Origin: an uncultured Desulfurellaceae bacterium
Lineage (GTDB): Bacteria > Campylobacterota_A > Desulfurellia > Desulfurellales > Hippeaceae
Direction: 5' to 3'
Assembly: GCA_913056505.1 (NCBI GenBank)
Contig: CAJXLZ010000050.1
Coordinates: 1 to 7,334 of the forward strand
Length of the DNA: 7,334 nucleotides
Below, one piece after another: positions 1 through 6,595 of the stretch. The first letter of the stretch is position 1. Each line of letters begins with the position of its first letter. The notes beneath the pieces were generated by a model that was given only the letters and a program-made list of their open reading frames with translations, ran no database searches and had not been told where the DNA came from. The translations under genes and the position numbers were made by a program.

Positions 1-247
1 AGAAAATTTTCTTGAGAATATAGCAAAAATAAGCGAGGTTTTGGGCATTTTTGGCTCTAATGAGAAGAAATGGTTTAGCCAAATCGATATTGACGAACAA
101 TGGATAGAATCTATGATAGCAGCAAGAAATGAAGCAAGAAAATTAAAAGACTTTAAAAAAGCCGATGATATAAGAAATGAATTATATAGCAAAGATATCA
201 TACTTGAGGATTCAAAGAATGGAACGCAGTGGAAGATAAAAAAGTAG
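1..247 (+). CDS. cysS: Cysteinyl-tRNA synthetase, C-terminal end (partial, 5' end outside window)
   Basis: The frame is open from the first bases to a TAG at 245-247, giving about 82 residues, so the real start lies upstream. The tail matches the C-terminal helical domain of class I cysteinyl-tRNA synthetase, which charges tRNA-Cys in the cytoplasm. The recognisable block is IESMIAARNEARKLKDFKKA followed by DDIRNEL and, near the end, ILEDSKNGTQWK; family members usually end in a 'GI.LEDT..GT.W' pattern like this. The catalytic Rossmann domain with HIGH and KMSKS is not in the window. The last 19 nt overlap the GTG start of the downstream sigma factor, so the two genes are probably translationally coupled. 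A TTG at 41 is an internal codon, not a start, because the homologous frame runs through it. Identification is by motif recognition from memory and is quite sure. Confidence 0.9.
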   Translation, partial: ENFLENIAKISEVLGIFGSNEKKWFSQIDIDEQWIESMIAARNEARKLKDFKKADDIRNELYSKDIILEDSKNGTQWKIKK

Positions 248-1068
248 TTTTTAAAAACAATAATAGCAATATAGATAATGGGTTATCCAATTATATAGAG
301 GAGATTTCTCATATACCTCTTTTGAGTCGTGAAGAAGAAAAAGCATTGGCTGAGAGGATACAAAAAGGCGATAAAGAGGCGCTAAGGAAGCTTGTTAGAC
401 ATAATTTGAGATTTGTTGTTGGTTTTGCGCGCAAATACAACAAGCTTGGTATACCTCTAATGGATTTAATAAATGAGGGTAACCTGGGTTTGATTGAGGC
501 GGCAAAGAAATTTGATCCTAACAGAAATGTAAAGTTTATATCGTATGCTTCGTGGTGGGTTAAACAATATATTATGAAATATTTGAATGAAGAGAGTGCA
601 TCCATAAGAATACCTATTAAAGCTCAAAGTAGATTAAGAAAGATCAATAAAGTAAGAAAGAATTATTTAAAGGAATTTTATAGATCCCCGAATATTAAAG
701 ATATATCCGAAATTAGCGGTATGAGTGAAAAAGAAATTAAAAATGCGGAGAGCTCAAAACTGTACTTTAGTTCTCTCGATGAAAAGATCGGTGCAAACGA
801 GGAAACTACCGTAATGGATTTAATAAGCGACAAAGACAAGGATGAGGAAAATAATCAAATTCAGAAAATGCTTATTGAGCGCATAAAGCAATTAATAGAC
901 GGATTTTCAGAACGTGATGCTGATATATTGAAATTAAGATATGGACTTATAGATGGCGAAAGGCATACGCTTAAATATATAGGGGATAAATACAATATAA
1001 GTAAAGAGTGGGTCCGCCAAATTATAAACAATCTTTTGAAAAAAATAAGAAAAGAAATTAATGAATGA
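229..1068 (+). CDS. RpoD-like alternative sigma-70 factor lacking region 1.1
   Basis: This 279-aa protein directs RNA polymerase to promoters. It has region 1.2 (about residues 17-50, NYIEEISHIPLLSREEEKAL), region 2 (55-121, including DLINEGNLGLIEAAKKFD and the melting/-10 helix SYASWWVKQ with the W109-W110 pair), region 3 (126-200) and region 4 (215-277). The long acidic region 1.1 of housekeeping RpoD is absent, and the length suits a group 2/3 sigma. In the -35 helix S258-Q264, the equivalents of E. coli RpoD E585, R588 and Q589 are kept (E260, R263, Q264), while R584 is K259. In region 3.0 the extended -10 contacts H455 and E458 are replaced by K131 and S134. Start: GTG at 229 overlaps cysS by 19 nt and has only a weak GGAA upstream; the first downstream ATG (473) would delete conserved sequence. 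It could be a stress, stationary-phase or RpoH-like factor. The family is certain; the regulon is unknown. Confidence 0.93.
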   Translation: MEDKKVVFKNNNSNIDNGLSNYIEEISHIPLLSREEEKALAERIQKGDKEALRKLVRHNLRFVVGFARKYNKLGIPLMDLINEGNLGLIEAAKKFDPNRNVKFISYASWWVKQYIMKYLNEESASIRIPIKAQSRLRKINKVRKNYLKEFYRSPNIKDISEISGMSEKEIKNAESSKLYFSSLDEKIGANEETTVMDLISDKDKDEENNQIQKMLIERIKQLIDGFSERDADILKLRYGLIDGERHTLKYIGDKYNISKEWVRQIINNLLKKIRKEINE

Positions 1069-1107
1069 AAAATCATAAATCACTAAGTAAAAAAGGTATT
1101 TAGTTGG

Positions 1108-1563
1108 TTGAAATTAAGAATTTCTTATAAAAATCTTCTCAATACACTCCTATCTTTAAATGATTCGAAAGAGAAGCTTGCGCTTTCATTTGCTGTGGGT
1201 GTTTTTATATCTATAAATCCATTCTACGGATTTCATACGATGTTAGCCATAGTTTTATCATTTTTATTTAAGCTTAATAAGGCTGCTACAATAATCGGCA
1301 CTCTACTTAATAATCCTTGGACGATGTTGCCCATTTATTATATAGATTATAAAATAGGTGCTTTTATTATAGGGTGCAATAAGCAGTTTTCCATTAAGCA
1401 TTTGACATTTAAAGCAATTCTATCGCAGGGTAAAGATATATTTGCTGTTCTATTAATAGGCAGTATAATATTTGGTGTTATTGCAAGTTTTATTATGTAT
1501 CATATAATAAAATATATTTTATCTAAGTACAAAAGGAGAATAGATGATACCGCTAAAAGATGA
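1108..1563 (+). CDS. DUF2062 family membrane protein
   Basis: A 151-aa, very hydrophobic protein. The N-terminal two-thirds match the DUF2062 pattern as I remember it: a short amphipathic start, then SKEKLALSFAVGVFISINPF, the small motif YGFHT (40-44), a helix, a conserved Asn (N57) in FKLNKAAT, and LLNNPWTMLPIYY (67-79). About three to four membrane segments are expected (roughly 24-38, 44-60, 74-90 and 110-140), and the basic tail (SKYKRR) would be cytoplasmic. The molecular function of DUF2062 is not established; members often sit beside envelope or glycosyltransferase genes. Start: TTG at 1108 is the only start codon after the in-frame TAA at 1084, and AAAAAAGG at about 1089-1096 gives a reasonable ribosome binding site. 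The gene begins 39 nt after the sigma factor and its last 20 nt overlap the rhomboid gene. Fairly sure of the family. Confidence 0.85.
   Translation: MKLRISYKNLLNTLLSLNDSKEKLALSFAVGVFISINPFYGFHTMLAIVLSFLFKLNKAATIIGTLLNNPWTMLPIYYIDYKIGAFIIGCNKQFSIKHLTFKAILSQGKDIFAVLLIGSIIFGVIASFIMYHIIKYILSKYKRRIDDTAKR
1531..1538 (+). promoter_or_regulatory. Ribosome binding site for the rhomboid gene
   Basis: AAAAGGAG lies 5 nt before the ATG at 1544, inside the 3' end of the DUF2062 gene. It fixes the rhomboid start despite the 20-nt gene overlap. Confidence 0.8.
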
Positions 1564-2206
1564 TATATCATCCAAAACAGTACCCATCATTAATATATCC
1601 CTGATTGTTATAAATATTATTGTATTTATTTATGAGGTTAATGTAAAAAATATAAATGTATTTTTATATAACAATGCCTTTATACCCGATATGTTGTTTG
1701 TACATTTGGATATTTTTCGTTCTTTTGAGCGTATGTTTGAATCTATGTTTTTTCATGGTGGTTTCTTGCATATTTTGGGGAATATGTGGTTTTTGTGGAT
1801 ATTCGGAGATAATGTAGAGGATGCATATGGACATATTAACTACCTGTTTTTATATATTTTGGGTGGTTTATTAGCATTTTTTATGCAGGGTGTTATCAAT
1901 CCCGGCTCAACTGTTCCTATGATAGGCGCAAGCGGAGCAATATCGGCTGTTGTGGGATCCTATTTCATTATGTTTCCGAAAGCTAAGATTTTATCGTTAA
2001 TATTAATAGTTATAATTTTGGTGCCTATATGGGTTCCTGCATGGTTATTTACTATTTTGTGGTTTTTTATACAATATTTTAATGGTATATTATCTATTGT
2101 GTCGCAGTCAGCAGGCGGTGTTGCATGGTTTGCGCACATCAGCGGTTTTTTATTCGGTGTGATTGCAGCAAAATATATGTTAAACACCGGAAGAATAAGA
2201 TTATGA
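1544..2206 (+). CDS. Rhomboid family intramembrane serine protease
   Basis: A 220-aa polytopic membrane protein that should cleave transmembrane substrates within the lipid bilayer. The catalytic dyad is visible: Ser130 in GASGAIS and His198 in AHISGFLFG. The helix bearing H71, H76 and N80 (HGGFLHILGNMWFLWIFG) supplies the oxyanion-side residues typical of rhomboids. Before it is an N-terminal hydrophobic segment (14-30), then a periplasmic L1-type stretch (31-70), and the AYGH motif (94-97) at the start of the next helix. About six or seven helices are predicted, with a short hydrophilic C-terminus and no extra domains. All catalytic positions are intact, so it should be active. Substrates cannot be read from sequence. 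The start ATG has a strong ribosome binding site; the stop TGA overlaps the next start as ATGA (2203-2206). Confidence 0.94.
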   Translation: MIPLKDDISSKTVPIINISLIVINIIVFIYEVNVKNINVFLYNNAFIPDMLFVHLDIFRSFERMFESMFFHGGFLHILGNMWFLWIFGDNVEDAYGHINYLFLYILGGLLAFFMQGVINPGSTVPMIGASGAISAVVGSYFIMFPKAKILSLILIVIILVPIWVPAWLFTILWFFIQYFNGILSIVSQSAGGVAWFAHISGFLFGVIAAKYMLNTGRIRL

Positions 2207-2913
2207 AATGTCTTTTTGTATCGGATGTTCACTATCCAATAAGCGGTGATATATTTTTGAAATTTTTATGGGATAATTACACATATTTTGATAGAATATA
2301 TTTACTGGGTGATATATTTGAATTTTATTTCGGATACAAAAATTTTATCTACAAGCACCATATAAAACTGCTAACCCTACTGAAAGTCATTTTAAAGAAG
2401 ACGGAACTTTATATTTTTGAGGGAAATCATGAATATAGATTGGAGGGTTTACGGCAATTTATGGATGCTCATATCATTAAACGCTCTCTGGAGGAAAAAT
2501 TTGATGGATTAAGGGTATATATGGAGCATGGCGATATGGTGGATAAGGAAGATATTAAATATATGATGTTTAGAAATGCACTTAAAAATCGGTTTACGCT
2601 TCGTATAATTGAACATATAAAGCCGTCACTTTTGCTTTCTTTATCAAAAAAGGCCTCACATTTCAGCAAAACAGATATTAAATCTAAAAAAAGCAGACAT
2701 ACAGACGATGCATTAGAAAAGTTTGCAAACTCTAAGATAAAAAGCGGGATAGATGTTGTTATATTGGCGCATACGCATAACCCTATATTGATTAAAAAAA
2801 ATAATGGTATATATATAAATACGGGTGATTTTTTAGAGCATTTTACATATGCAACATATGAGACAGGCAGGGGTTTTTCCTTGCATAATTATCGTGGTGA
2901 TGACAATGGATAA
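2203..2913 (+). CDS. lpxH: LpxH-like calcineurin-fold phosphoesterase (UDP-2,3-diacylglucosamine diphosphatase family)
   Basis: A 236-aa metallophosphoesterase. The metal ligands fall at the spacing of E. coli LpxH: D8 and H10 (SDVHYP), D37 (LGDIFEFYFG), N75 (EGNHEYRL), H109 (MEHGDMVD), H190 and H192 (LAHTHNP). LpxH removes UMP from UDP-2,3-diacylglucosamine to give lipid X in lipid A synthesis, working at the inner face of the cytoplasmic membrane. The basic, helical insert at about 118-165 suits the lipid-binding cap. The motif reads GNHE rather than the GNRD of classical LpxH, so it may be an LpxH2-type or related enzyme. No other lpx gene is in the window. Start: ATG at 2203 (ATGA coupling, GGAAG at 2189-2193). 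Starting earlier at GTG 2125 would add 26 residues encoded by the rhomboid frame and place unlike sequence before the first beta strand. Confidence 0.78.
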   Translation: MKCLFVSDVHYPISGDIFLKFLWDNYTYFDRIYLLGDIFEFYFGYKNFIYKHHIKLLTLLKVILKKTELYIFEGNHEYRLEGLRQFMDAHIIKRSLEEKFDGLRVYMEHGDMVDKEDIKYMMFRNALKNRFTLRIIEHIKPSLLLSLSKKASHFSKTDIKSKKSRHTDDALEKFANSKIKSGIDVVILAHTHNPILIKKNNGIYINTGDFLEHFTYATYETGRGFSLHNYRGDDNG

Positions 2914-4933
2914 AGAAGCGATAAAGAAGAGGATTGAGGATTTAAGAAAAGAGCTGAATTATCATAACTATAGATATTATGTTTTGGATAATCCGGTTAT
3001 ATCTGATGCAGAGTATGACAGAAAATTTGCAGAATTAAAAAAGCTCGAAGATGAGAATCCGGAGTTTTTTGATGAGAATTCACCAACTCAAAAGGTGGGT
3101 GGGAAGCCTTTAGATAAGTTTGAGAAGGTGGAACATACGATACCTATGTTGTCTTTGGATGATGTGTTTAGTGAGCAGGAGCTGAGAGAATTTGATTTAA
3201 GAATTAAGCGCACATTGATGTTGTCTAAGGATGAAGATATTGCCTATAGTGCTGAACCTAAATTTGACGGTTTGTCTATATGTCTGATTTATAAAGATGG
3301 GAGATTATACAATGCATCCACAAGGGGAGACGGTTATGTCGGTGAAGATGTTACGCAGAATATAAGGACTATAAAAAATCTACCTCTTGAATTAATTGTT
3401 GATAATCCGCCTGCATATATTGATGTTCAGGGAGAAGTGATATTAAGAAAGAGTGATTTTTGGAAGATGAATAAAGAAAGGGAAAAAGAGAATTTGCCTG
3501 TCTTTGTAAATCCGCGTAATGCAGCAGCAGGATCCATTAGGCAATTAGACCCCAAAAAGGCTGCGATAAGAAATCTTACAATATTTACCTATTACATAAG
3601 AGCAATAGAGTGGCATAAAAGCCCGGTTAGTCAGAGTGAGTCCCTTGATTTTTTAAAAATGCTTGGATTTCCAGTGAGTCCTTTAAACAGATTATGCAAG
3701 AACATAGAAGAGGCTATAGAGTATAAAAAATATATTGCGGAAGTAAGAAATAGTTTGGAATATGAGATAGATGGCATGGTTTTAAAGGTTGATAAATTTG
3801 CTTATCAAGATAGGTTAGGATCTACAACAAAATCACCGAGATGGGCTATAGCATTTAAATTTCCGGCTGAACAGGTTACTACAAAGATTTTAGATATCGT
3901 TGTTAATGTAGGTCGCACAGGTATCCTAACGCCTGTTGCAATATTAAAACCTGTCAATGTAGGCGGAGCTACCGTATCAAGGGCAAGTCTACATACTCTT
4001 GATGAAATAAGAAAAAAGGATATAAGGGTTGGAGATACAGTTTTTGTTCAGCGTGCAGGTGATGTTATACCAGAGGTAGTTAAGAGTGTTAAGGAAAAAC
4101 GCACAGGGCATGAGAGAATTTTTAATATGCCCACCAAGTGTCCTGTGTGTTCTTCCAATATTGTAAAAGATGGCGCATACTACAGATGCACCAACATAAA
4201 TTGCCCTGCTGTTATTAAGGAATCCATTAAACATTTCGTATCAAGGGATGCTATGGATATAGAGGGTCTTGGAAGCAGCATAATAGATCAATTGATAGAT
4301 AAAAGCATTATAAGAGATGTAAGTGATATATATAGGCTTGATAAGAATACCCTATCCAATCTTGAACGCTTAGGTGATAAATCTGCATCAAATATTATGC
4401 AAGCTATCGAAAAGAGTAAAGGCACAACATTTGCTAAATTTATAATGGCGCTGGGTATAAGAGGGGTAGGGAAGTATGTTGCAAAATTATTGGCTGATCA
4501 CTTCGGCGATTTGGAACATTTAAAGAGAGCAGATAAAGAGGAGTTGCTTTCTATAGATGGCGTAGGTGAAGAGATAGCAAATAGTGTATTATCTTTCTTT
4601 AGTGAGAAGAGAAATTTGGATACCATAAATAATCTTATGAAACTTGGAGTTTTTTTCAAAGATGAACAGAATAAAGAGGGCGGATTCTTACTAAATCCGA
4701 ATGTTGAAAATAAAAGTTTTGTGTTTACAGGTTCTTTGTCTATACCAAGAAGCCGGGCTCAAGATGAGGTATTAAAAAGGGGTGGAATTGTGAAAAACAG
4801 TGTCGGCCCCAACCTTGATTATTTAGTTGTAGGTGATAAACCCGGATCAAAACTTGATAAGGCTAAAAAGTTGGGTATTAACATTATCAATGAGGAAGAA
4901 TTTATAAAATTGATTAAGTGGCAGGTACATTAG
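2906..4933 (+). CDS. ligA: NAD-dependent DNA ligase LigA
   Basis: A 675-aa protein, the usual LigA length, that seals nicks during replication and repair using NAD+. Domains in order: the Ia NAD-binding domain (1-75, with YHNYRYYVLDNPVISDAEYD), the adenylation domain with the AMP-accepting lysine K119 in KFDG (119-122), motif RGDGYVGEDVT (140-150), EVIL (177-180), EIDGMVLKVD (287-296) and FKFPAE (317-322). Then come the OB fold (about 325-400, VGRTGILTPVA), a four-cysteine zinc finger (C412, C415, C428, C433), helix-hairpin-helix repeats (about 445-590, IRGVGKYVA and IDGVGEEIA) and a C-terminal BRCT domain (about 598-675, FVFTGSL to VVGDKPGSKLDKA). All elements are intact. The start ATG at 2906 overlaps the phosphoesterase gene by 8 nt; an ATG two codons upstream (2900) is possible. 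GGTG at about 2895-2898 is a weak ribosome binding site. Confidence 0.98.
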   Translation: MDKEAIKKRIEDLRKELNYHNYRYYVLDNPVISDAEYDRKFAELKKLEDENPEFFDENSPTQKVGGKPLDKFEKVEHTIPMLSLDDVFSEQELREFDLRIKRTLMLSKDEDIAYSAEPKFDGLSICLIYKDGRLYNASTRGDGYVGEDVTQNIRTIKNLPLELIVDNPPAYIDVQGEVILRKSDFWKMNKEREKENLPVFVNPRNAAAGSIRQLDPKKAAIRNLTIFTYYIRAIEWHKSPVSQSESLDFLKMLGFPVSPLNRLCKNIEEAIEYKKYIAEVRNSLEYEIDGMVLKVDKFAYQDRLGSTTKSPRWAIAFKFPAEQVTTKILDIVVNVGRTGILTPVAILKPVNVGGATVSRASLHTLDEIRKKDIRVGDTVFVQRAGDVIPEVVKSVKEKRTGHERIFNMPTKCPVCSSNIVKDGAYYRCTNINCPAVIKESIKHFVSRDAMDIEGLGSSIIDQLIDKSIIRDVSDIYRLDKNTLSNLERLGDKSASNIMQAIEKSKGTTFAKFIMALGIRGVGKYVAKLLADHFGDLEHLKRADKEELLSIDGVGEEIANSVLSFFSEKRNLDTINNLMKLGVFFKDEQNKEGGFLLNPNVENKSFVFTGSLSIPRSRAQDEVLKRGGIVKNSVGPNLDYLVVGDKPGSKLDKAKKLGINIINEEEFIKLIKWQVH

Positions 4934-4935
4934 GT

Positions 4936-5145
4936 ATGCTTTTCGAGGCAAAAAAGGTCGGTTCTTTATATGCACTTATAGCAATAGCTTTCTGTATATT
5001 GGTTTTTACATACAATAACGTTGATTTCTTTAATGCCCTCTTAAGGACGTTTTTCACATCCATAGCATTTTATATTTTGGGCATAGTCAGCGCTTATATT
5101 ATGAACTTTGTTTCTGTCAATGCACAGTCAAAGGATAAAGAATAG
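4936..5145 (+). CDS. Small two-helix membrane protein of unknown function
   Basis: I do not recognise this family. From ATG 4936 it is 69 aa: a short charged start (MLFEAKKVGS), a hydrophobic helix (about 9-26), a linker with N27, N28 and D30, a second helix (about 37-60) and a short charged tail (AQSKDKE). Both ends are probably cytoplasmic. GCAGGT at 4921-4926 could serve as ribosome binding site for the ATG. A GTG at 4918 would add six residues and overlap ligA by 16 nt, but has no purine-rich site upstream. The gene fills the gap between ligA and fliA exactly (2 nt after one, 4 nt before the other), so it is very likely expressed and translationally coupled to fliA. A motility or sigma-regulatory role would be a guess from position only. 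Confidence 0.72.
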   Translation: MLFEAKKVGSLYALIAIAFCILVFTYNNVDFFNALLRTFFTSIAFYILGIVSAYIMNFVSVNAQSKDKE

Positions 5146-5149
5146 TATA

Positions 5150-5881
5150 TTGAAGGCTGATAAGCTTAGTTTTAATATATTTATGGATATGGAAAGCTTA
5201 ATAAAATCATATTATCCGATTGTAAAAAGAATAGTATTGAAAACAGTGATTAAAATGCCGGATGGTCTTGATGTAGATGATTTTGTCCAAATCGGTATGA
5301 TGGGTTTATTGAAAGCTTTGGATAAATGTGATTACGACAGAAATACAAATGAATTTAAGGCGTATGCTGTCCAAAAAATTAGAGGGGCTATTCTTGATAA
5401 AATAAGAAGTTCAGATAGAATTTCTCGTTATTCGCGTGACCGCCTAAAAAAGATTTCTAAGGCGTATGAGGAATTTATGAATGAGGGCATTTTTGATCCT
5501 ACAGATGAAATGGTTGCACAAAGAGCCGGTTTGAGTGTTAAAAAAATGAACAAGCTTTTGCAGGAAGTTTCTAATTCTACAATATTAAGCATTGATAAAT
5601 ATATTTACGGCGATAAACCATTTATAGAAAGCATAAAAGATGAGAAATGCAAAAGTCCACTGAATATGGTGGAGGAGTCCGAGCTTAAGAATATCTTAAA
5701 AGAGGGCCTTGCAAAGCTTAATACAACGGAATTAACAGTGCTATCTTTATACTATTATGAAGACTTTACAATGAAAGAAATCGCGGATGTTATTGATAAA
5801 ACAGAATCGAGAGTGTCTCAAATAAGAACGAAATCCCTTATTAAATTGAGAGGGTATGTTCAAAGGAGGTTAAATATATGA
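5150..5881 (+). CDS. fliA: Flagellar sigma factor FliA (sigma-28)
   Basis: A 243-aa protein from the chosen start. FliA directs RNA polymerase to late flagellar and chemotaxis promoters and is normally held back by FlgM. Region 2 (about 16-105) contains VDDFVQIGMMGLLKALDKCD (42-61) and the FliA hallmark AYAVQKIRGAILDKIR (71-86), then the SDRISRYSRDRLKK stretch. Region 3 spans about 110-150 (PTDEMVAQRAGLS). Region 4 (about 185-240) has LTVLSLYYYEDFTMKEIADV and the -35 helix ESRVSQIRTKSLIKLR (219-234). Start: TTG at 5150 lies 4 nt after the previous stop with AAGGATAAAG at 5131-5140 upstream (spacing slightly long). ATG at 5183 or 5189 lacks a ribosome binding site but would still retain region 2; a TTG at 5108 would run back into the upstream gene. 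No flhF, fleN or flgM is beside it. The family assignment is firm, the start less so. Confidence 0.93.
   Translation: MKADKLSFNIFMDMESLIKSYYPIVKRIVLKTVIKMPDGLDVDDFVQIGMMGLLKALDKCDYDRNTNEFKAYAVQKIRGAILDKIRSSDRISRYSRDRLKKISKAYEEFMNEGIFDPTDEMVAQRAGLSVKKMNKLLQEVSNSTILSIDKYIYGDKPFIESIKDEKCKSPLNMVEESELKNILKEGLAKLNTTELTVLSLYYYEDFTMKEIADVIDKTESRVSQIRTKSLIKLRGYVQRRLNI
5862..5870 (+). promoter_or_regulatory. Strong ribosome binding site for the DUF2148 gene
   Basis: AAAGGAGGT, a near-perfect anti-16S match, lies 7 nt before the ATG at 5878 and inside the 3' end of fliA. It is the strongest site in the + strand run, suggesting that the DUF2148 protein is made in larger amounts than FliA from the same message. 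Confidence 0.88.
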
Positions 5882-6396
5882 AAAATATAATAGAAGACGG
5901 CATTGATATTGCAACCAAGCTGATGCTAATGGACGCTGTTACTGCACCAAAAGGCGTAGGGCGTGATGATATTGTTGTAAAAATTGTAAAAGATAACAAA
6001 GATATAGAAAAAATTTTAGATAGAGCAAAACAGCTTTCCAACGAAACAAACTTCTCTTTTTATCAGAGAGATGCAGAAAACTGCAGGCAGAGCTCTCATA
6101 TTATATTAATAGGTTATAAGATGTTCTATCACGGATTTGATTGTAAGTTTTGTGGGTTTCAAACGTGCAAAGAGTGCGAAAAAAATGGCGGTATGTGTGC
6201 TATAAGCATTACCGATGCAGGTATAGCCATAGGATCGCTTGTGAAACTGGCATCTGTTCTCGGAATAGATAACAGGATTATGCTTTCAATAGGCCAAGCT
6301 GCAAAAGAGGTGGGATTTTTCACAGAAAAGGTTGGTGGAGCATATGGCATACCGTTTTCTGTCTCCACCAAAAATCCATTCTTTGACAGAAAATAG
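5878..6396 (+). CDS. DUF2148 cysteine-rich (ferredoxin-like domain) protein
   Basis: A 172-aa protein, full length for DUF2148. Recognised blocks: TAPKGVGRDD (22-31), RDAENC (64-69), ILIGY (76-80), the cysteine cluster C89-x2-C92-x4-C97-x2-C100-x6-C107, then DAGIAIGSLVK (113-123), the near-invariant IDNRIMLSIG (130-139), and IPFSVSTKNPFFDR (158-171). The family is annotated as containing a ferredoxin domain and is common in anaerobic bacteria and archaea. An iron-sulfur cluster on these cysteines is likely, but the reaction is unknown. No signal peptide or membrane segment is seen, so it should be cytosolic. Its ATG overlaps the fliA stop (ATGA, 5878-5881). It ends the + strand run, with its stop 2 nt from the convergent rpmB stop. 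Confidence 0.88.
   Translation: MKNIIEDGIDIATKLMLMDAVTAPKGVGRDDIVVKIVKDNKDIEKILDRAKQLSNETNFSFYQRDAENCRQSSHIILIGYKMFYHGFDCKFCGFQTCKECEKNGGMCAISITDAGIAIGSLVKLASVLGIDNRIMLSIGQAAKEVGFFTEKVGGAYGIPFSVSTKNPFFDRK
6332..6371. repeat. 9-bp inverted repeat near the DUF2148/rpmB convergent 3' ends
   Basis: TTGGTGGAG (6332-6340) is the exact reverse complement of CTCCACCAA (6363-6371), with a 22-nt loop. It lies within the DUF2148 coding sequence and 28 nt past the rpmB stop on the other strand. In rpmB mRNA it could form a 3' hairpin followed by CCTTTTCTG, a weak U-tract. It may be a modest terminator or message-end structure, or chance. Confidence 0.35.
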
Positions 6397-6398
6397 AT

Positions 6399-6590
6399 CT
6401 AAAGAACCTTTTCTACCTTGCCTGAGCGAATGCAGGCTGTGCATATATGAATTTTTTTAACCTCTCCATTCACTCTTGCCCTCATAGTTTGTATATTGGG
6501 AAGCCATTTCTTCTTCGTTCTTATGTGAGAGTGACTAACCTTCATACCTACATGGGCTCTTTTCCCGCATATATCACATCTTCTTGCCAT
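6399..6590 (-). CDS. rpmB: 50S ribosomal protein L28
   Basis: A 63-aa basic protein, the normal bacterial L28 length, part of the large ribosomal subunit. It begins MARRCDICGK and continues with VSHSHIRTKKKWLPNIQ (18-34), both standard L28 sequence, and ends IHICTACIRSGKVEKVL (47-63). It is the zinc-binding form, with two cysteine pairs: C5/C8 and C50/C53. Two tandem ATGs exist (6593 and 6590); the second is chosen because GGAGG sits 6 nt before it and because L28 proteins start MARRC. The gene is monocistronic, driven by its own promoter (6620-6648), and converges on the DUF2148 gene with 2 nt between stops. Very sure. Confidence 0.97.
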   Translation of the reverse strand: MARRCDICGKRAHVGMKVSHSHIRTKKKWLPNIQTMRARVNGEVKKIHICTACIRSGKVEKVL

Positions 6591-6595
6591 CATCT

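Noticed and set aside
144..168. Sigma-28-like promoter TAAA...GCCGATGA ahead of the first sigma gene
   Set aside because: The -10-like box is good, but the spacing is 13 nt rather than about 15, and the bases encode the conserved CysS segment KDFKKADDIR, which explains them.
309..605. Minus-strand open frames opposite the sigma gene (also 861-1076)
   Set aside because: They lie wholly antisense to conserved sigma-70 codons, with no ribosome binding site or recognisable protein.
2125..2202. N-terminal extension of the phosphoesterase from GTG 2125
   Set aside because: The extra 26 residues are the out-of-frame reading of the rhomboid catalytic-His region. ATG 2203 with GGAAG upstream places the metal-binding SDVH at the normal distance from the N-terminus.
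1960..2232. Minus-strand open frame opposite rhomboid/lpxH (similar ones at 2469-2669, 3989-4234, 5841-6041 and 6159-6371)
   Set aside because: Antisense shadows of well-conserved genes, with no family resemblance or start signals.
2849..2905. N-terminal extension of LigA from 2849
   Set aside because: It would overlap the previous gene by over 60 nt and add residues not seen in LigA; ATG 2906 gives the standard N-terminus.
6388..6414. AGAAAA/TTTTCT inverted repeat between the convergent stops as a terminator
   Set aside because: The stem is 6 bp and almost entirely A-T with a long loop, too weak for an intrinsic terminator.
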